A DNA stretch of 64,000 bases. It comes from Epiperipatus broadwayi (Eukaryota > Onychophora > Udeonychophora > Euonychophora > Peripatidae). Below, piece after piece: positions 59,380 through 64,000 of this stretch. Location: positions 938,501-1,002,500 of the forward strand of contig JAQFVV010012669.1 in the NCBI GenBank assembly GCA_028023455.1, in the 5' to 3' direction. The first letter of the stretch is position 1, and every line of letters begins with the position of its first letter. The notes under the pieces are model-generated. The model made no database searches. It was not told the origin of the DNA and saw nothing but the letters and a program-made list of their open reading frames with translations. A program made the position numbers and the translations under genes.

Positions 59380-60360
59380 AAAAATTTCCAGATTAGGGAA
59401 GTCAACTCTTTTTAACCTTAAAAATGGAAAGGCTGCAGATCTTGATGAAGGACCTGGAGAAGTTTTTAAACTACAGTAGTGATAATGCTCACTTCAAAAA
59501 ATATTGGAATTTTTAAGGAATATATGAACTCACGAAAAACACGGGAAATAGACAAGATTGCAGTATTTATCTTGGAATATCATTATTATCCACTACAGCA
59601 AAGGTACGTTCAAAAATTTTATTTAATAGGTTGCTTCCAGTTATAAATGAATGATTGCCAGAGATTGGTTGTAGTTTTAGAGAATCAAGATGCACTACAA
59701 ACATAGTGCCAGGAAAATGCAAGAAAATGTCAGGAACAAAGAAGCAATTTATATATTGTTTTTATTGATTTGGTCAAGTCAAATTGATTTATTTAATAAA
59801 ATATGTTTATGGGATTGTTTGAAATTAGTTGATTGTCCACCAATATTTATTGATTATATGTGAAAAATTTGAAAAATTTTAAATAAAAACTGGTGTTAGA
59901 TAATGTATATGCCAATGGTATTTAGTTTTATTTATAGATGGATTAATCAAACAGAGATCAAAATGTGGTACAGATTTGATGATTAAATTTTTAACTTCTT
60001 CTCATTGGATTCTGAATTTACAATATGTTGATGATTATGCTGTTTTTACCAGTTCCAAAGAAGATTTACTGAATGTTTTTAATGTTTTAAATGCAACATA
60101 TAAAGACTTTGATTTATAAATTAATGTTCCAAAAATTCAAGCTCTTTATCAATCAGTGACTGAAGAAAAATCTTCAACAATTTTTATCTTGGATGGTTAT
60201 TAACTTGAGAATGTAAATCAGTTAAATATCTTGGTTGTTTTAGAAGTAAAATAATAGAAATTTTAATGTTAAGGTACAATATAGACTCCAATGATTTGTT
60301 GCTGATCTTGTATTTAAGCAAAAGGAAATAATTACTGTAACTAAGTAGTGAAATGTTTTA
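59380..60360 (+). pseudogene. LINE reverse transcriptase domain
   Basis: 'RQDCSIYLGISLLSTTAKV' (59551-59607), an 'ALPxIGCxFRESRCTTN' -like block near 59650-59700, 'YIVFIDLVK' near 59755, and 'LQYVDDYAVFTSSKEDLLNV' near 60018. Here the catalytic box is YVDD, with both Asp residues kept. Then come 'INVPKIQALYQSVTEEKSST' and 'VNQLKYLGCF' near 60120-60240. Stops and shifts break the frame repeatedly. Confidence 0.75.
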
Positions 60361-60419
60361 CCCTATCGGTGCAATATGAAGGCATTAGAAAGGTTTCATT
60401 TAATATGCTCCATAAAAAA

Positions 60420-60770
60420 TTAAAAATACAATGGCAAGACCATAAAACCAATCAATATGATCTTCAGCTTGCTGGATATAATTTATTGTAAAATCTCATC
60501 TCCAGTTATATTGGACATGCAAAACAAATAACTAATGGAAGACTTCATAAAAGGATGATGAACTATGATATAAAGATTATCTTAAAGATTTGGTTGTTTC
60601 TGTCAGAGACATAACAGAGAATAGAATACATTGGAGAGCTACAATTAAACATGATATTGATTTTAGAAAGAAAAGTTTTCTGCTGAAGAAATGAAAAGAC
60701 AATATCTAAAATGTCAAGTAAATAGAAAAATGGATCAGCTAGGGTTCTATATGTGGACATATTTGTGGTT
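60420..60770 (+). pseudogene. LINE C-terminal region
   Basis: 'KWQDHKTNQYDLQLAGYN' near 60430-60485, 'SYIGHAKQ' near 60505 and 'DRNRWRATIKHDIDF' (with one change) near 60610-60665. These correspond to the 'RWQDRVxNxEVLxRAG', 'RWxGHVxRM' and 'DRxxWR' blocks that follow the reverse transcriptase. Confidence 0.7.
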
Positions 60771-60779
60771 CACAGATTT

Positions 60780-62300
60780 GTTTATATAGTCATCAAAAAA
60801 CCTCATTTCCATAGTAGTTTTTTCTCTCACCTTTTTTCCTTCTTAGAGTTAGAATGACCATAATCGTTTACTAGCAGCTATTTATTGTTTATTTTATTAA
60901 TATGATTTACAAAACTTAGGAATTTTATGTTCTTTAAGAATTGTTTTTTTATTTAAGCACACTTACACAACCACTTATTCATTAACTAAGTCGTATTTAA
61001 TACACAGTATATAGCTCATGAAATAAATTAAAACTGTCTTAATATTTATTTAATTGCTTGTAAGAATACCAAAAGGTTAGAAAAAAGTCTATATGAGTTT
61101 GCATGAAGGAATGGTTTCATTGAATGATGCATATAATTTGTATCTAGGAACAACAACAAAAAAGTATTATTTTTTTCTATGGAAAAAGAATAAATCAATT
61201 ATTTTTAGCTTTTAATTATAATCCTTGTTAAGATTTTTTGCTCTATCCTAAACGCATAGGGGGAGATGAATGACTTCCATTGTTAAATTTTCGATTTATC
61301 AATGACAAAAAGTTCAAATATATAAAAATAAATAAATTAATTAATTATATAAACATTTTCATTAATTACAATAGTAGTAAACATTAATTTATGACGGGTT
61401 TGTTTGATCCGGAGGGGAGGGAATAAGATAGACGGATTACAAAGCAGACATTTTTATTTTTTAGAAAAAAGATTTTGTAAATGTTATAATATATACATTT
61501 TGTATATTATTTTTAAAATATATAAAAAAAAAAAATATTTAATTCTTATATCAGAAACTAAGACTAATTTTCAGAGTTCAACCTTGATATGTAGCTTATT
61601 GATATTTTATTTTCAAATTGCTATTTTGTTGCTGGAAAATCACATCATTCGACCACCGAAAATGGTCATATTTATGTATCCTAAACTTTAAAGTCTGCCA
61701 CTGCATTAAACCAGGAAAGGCAATATCCACTTATTATGCATTGATATTTTGGAAAGATTGCTTTGTAGTTTGCTAATGTAAGCAATAATTTTCTTCCTAT
61801 GCAGTTACTTACCATAAACAACAATCTTCTTTCTGCTAGAAGAGCCATGAATTATTATTAGTTTAAGAATGTGTTTTCTTTTTCCAAGTCACTGTGAATA
61901 AATTTATTTTGCTCTGTTGCAGAGTAGTAGTGTTTTAACCACCCCTTCTCCATCTTCAGATCTGTTTCTGTTTTTGCCTTGTTTAATGAAAGTTAGGATT
62001 CAAAGCCAGATTTAATGCACCTTTGCATCTAGCCGCCACTTTTTTACTACTTTATTTTCAAACAATAATGTGGACTTTAGAAAAACCTTGAGGTTTTAAT
62101 CTCAAGCTAATTTATTAATTAGTTATGTAGATCTGGCACCAGATTATTTTCTATATAGTTTAGAGACCTTAGTTTTTTTAACCAACTGTAGCCCCCTTCT
62201 ATATTTTGGCTATAAAAATTAATACCAACAACATCATGGCTTAGGTTTAAAATCATAGGTTTTTGTTTTTTTAATTTTGATTATTAACTACTACTCAAGG
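60780..62300. other. A+T-rich DNA, nothing recognised
   Basis: A 95-codon open frame at 61404-61691 is low-complexity (Ile/Phe/Lys-rich) with no family resemblance. No exon is supported. Confidence 0.4.
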
Positions 62301-62307
62301 AATAAAA

Positions 62308-62405
62308 GGTGACTGTTAAATGCTGGTGTATTACTTTCAGCTTCGAATTGTAGTCTTCACTGATGAAAGTAAAAGCCAAAAACTGGTCTGGAAATATTTT
62401 ATGGC
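62308..62405 (+). repeat. HH1 repeat fragment with hammerhead core (copy D)
   Basis: 'aaggtgactg' at the left matches the family segment near 50042. The CTGATGA box at 62360-62366 is intact. Inner stem I is CTTCA (62355-62359) with TGGAA (62389-62393). Relative to copy B's CCTCA/TGGG, position 2 of the helix has changed on both strands (C-G to T-A). The GTC cleavage triplet is at 62386-62388. The GAAA box reads AAAA, and stem II and outer stem I are degraded. It is probably inactive. Confidence 0.62.
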
Positions 62406-63689
62406 ACTATACTATTTGATGTTGCTTACTCAAGGTTAAAATAGAGATGCCTCTAGGCTAGAGTAAAGAGTATGATTTTGTTTATGGAAATTTACTATAC
62501 TCAAAGACAGATCATGATACTTAGGTAATAAAATTATTTGCATGACCTTTTTATTTGTAATGTGAAATATATATATATAAGTATGTATATTCACAATTTT
62601 TATCCAAAATTAGATGCAGATGACTAGGCATTAAGTACTATAACGAAGAGATGGCATGATCATTATTAATAATAAATTGTCACTGCTTGCCATCTCTTTA
62701 ACACAGTCTATTCTAGAGTTCAATATTCAAAGCCTTTTAGACTCTTAATTCAGACTGTATAAAAAATGTTTTTATGACTTTTTTTGACCTAAGTATTTAA
62801 TTTGGTGGTGAATTGATTTGCTAGCAGTCAATTCACAATTGAGAGATTGGGGGGGGGGGGGATCTCAGTCTGGGAATAACGAGGAAATGTTGCGCTCAGT
62901 TGCTTTCATATTCAAACATCTTTGAACATTATAAGAAACTGATCATGTGAAAAAATAAATAAATAATCATTTGAATCTCAAAATTATCTGTTTTGAATCC
63001 GAGAGAGAATTTGTAGAATAATATTGCCATTAATGAACGTCTTCCGCGCAAATAGTACTTCATTAAAATGTGACTTCATTAATAAATAATTTATACTTAC
63101 TATCATTATTAGAGTTTAAATTTATATCCAGAGAGCTCCATTAATTAGAAATAATTTTAATGTTTTTTTTTCTTCACACATAGTGCATTGAAGTCTGTAT
63201 AGGTTGCTGATATTTTTGAATGTCAAAAAATTTTTAAAGCGATAGAGGAGTCCAAAACAGTGAGTTTGATTTGTTTGAAAATATTAAAGCTGCTGTGCAA
63301 TGAAAGACAAAGAAATTTCAAAATATTCTTTTATATATATATAAAGGAATACTTGGCTGATTCAGCAACTGATTTCAAGATCAATAATGGATAATGAGAT
63401 CTGAATAGTCAGGATATTAAAAAAGTAAGACCTGGATGAGTTTAAATACGAGTGGCAATATTATAAAAATATCAACGCAGCTAAAAAAAGGATCAATTAA
63501 ATTTTATCTATTATATATTTTGTGATTTAAAGTTTGTTTGTTGTTTCTTCCCTAAGTGTTAATAAACATTAATTGTTCACAATTGTCTTTTTAGAATTTT
63601 TTGTAAAAAAGAAAAACTTGAAGCAAATTATTCTGTTATGACCCCCTACCCCATTTTAAACTAAAATGTAAGAAGGACTTCTCAATTTA

Positions 63690-63805
63690 TCTATATTTCA
63701 ACGTTCTTCGCTGATGAAGGCCATAATCCAATAATTAGTCTGATGATATGGATAGGATATCATTAGATAATGATTTATTAAAGACCATCATTTAGGCTTA
63801 TAATA
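63690..63805 (+). repeat. HH1 repeat fragment with hammerhead core (copy E)
   Basis: CTGATGA at 63711-63717 is intact and followed by 'aggccataatcca', a degraded stem II. The GTC triplet is at 63738-63740, and the downstream 'tgatatgga...cattagataatgat' follows the family body. The GAAA box is lost. It is an old copy. Confidence 0.6.
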
Positions 63806-64000
63806 GGTGGTAGTAATTGAGTAGAAAAGGTGATCTTTTGGAATCAATTTATTAATAATTTCTGTTTTTTTATACCAATCATTACAAATTTTATTGACTT
63901 TATTATAACACAATGCATCTTACTAACTTCTTTTTTTTTTTTTTTTACTTGCATTTGAAACTTAATGTTTTCAATTCTACAGATAGTGCATTAGTTTACC

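Larger units (their letters stand above)
57900..60770 (+). mobile_element. LINE (CR1/L2-like or related), long but broken
   Basis: On the + strand, ordered blocks run through endonuclease, reverse transcriptase and a C-terminal region over about 2.9 kb. There are many stops and frameshifts. The 5' end is indistinct and probably truncated. The clade is uncertain: the block set is that of the common animal 'endonuclease-reverse transcriptase' LINE group with 'DCNNYRGISLLS' and 'YADD' motifs. Confidence 0.75.

Noticed and set aside
61404-61691. 95-codon gene
   Set aside because: Low-complexity Ile/Phe/Lys-rich translation with no start context, family or splice evidence.
1-64000. CRISPR arrays, bacterial operons or rRNA genes
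   Set aside because: No regularly spaced short repeats with unique spacers, no dense ORFs with ribosome binding sites and no rRNA-like sequence; the window is animal intronic or intergenic DNA.

Overview
This window is non-coding DNA from an animal nuclear genome, most likely an invertebrate. It is strongly A+T-rich by eye, lacks dense genes, has spliceosomal exon signals and is full of decayed transposable elements. I cannot name the species. The one host-gene feature I can support is a single 107-nt exon at 14526-14632 on the + strand. It encodes a very conserved N-terminal piece of strumpellin (WASHC5, WASH complex subunit 5). I found no neighbouring WASHC5 exon, so about 14.5 kb upstream and about 49 kb downstream look like intron, or intron plus unrecognised sequence, filled with mobile elements.

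Layout. 1-905: inverted pair of a hammerhead-bearing repeat (family HH1). 925-1460: 3' end of a LINE. 3.4-4.2 kb: HH1 fragment and a LINE remnant. 8.4-8.76 kb: an unassigned minus-strand coding remnant. 10.6-11.6 kb: Merlin (IS1595/ISXO2-type) transposase fragments that have become tandem repeats. 11645-11862: mariner-like MITE. 13.0-13.7 kb: tRNA-derived SINEs and an HH1 fragment. 14.5 kb: WASHC5 exon. 18.1-18.36 kb: a SINE-like repeat (family HH2) with an apparently intact type I hammerhead ribozyme. 20.4-21.6 kb: two fold-back elements. 23.7-27.8 kb: palindromic head-to-head Merlin pair with a nested 1.1-kb TIR element, which itself carries two inverted HH2 copies. 36.7-42.2 kb: LTR retrotransposon on the minus strand. 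44.6-47.6 kb: nearly complete but broken RTE-type LINE on the minus strand. 49.76-50.26 kb: HH1 copy arranged as one unit plus the start of the next. 53.6-54.2 and 57.9-60.77 kb: two members of another LINE family. 62.3 and 63.7 kb: further HH1 remnants.

The most interesting content is two unrelated dispersed repeat families that each fold as a type I hammerhead self-cleaving RNA. Each has the CUGAUGA and GAAA core boxes, a two-part stem I with an internal loop, a hairpin stem II and a minimal stem III. HH2 also carries an RNA polymerase III B-box-like sequence, as in the Sm-alpha SINE-like hammerhead retroposons of Schistosoma. HH1 has the one-and-a-bit-unit and inverted arrangements typical of retrozymes and Penelope-like element LTRs. 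The structures were worked out by hand; homology, copy number and cleavage activity were not tested.
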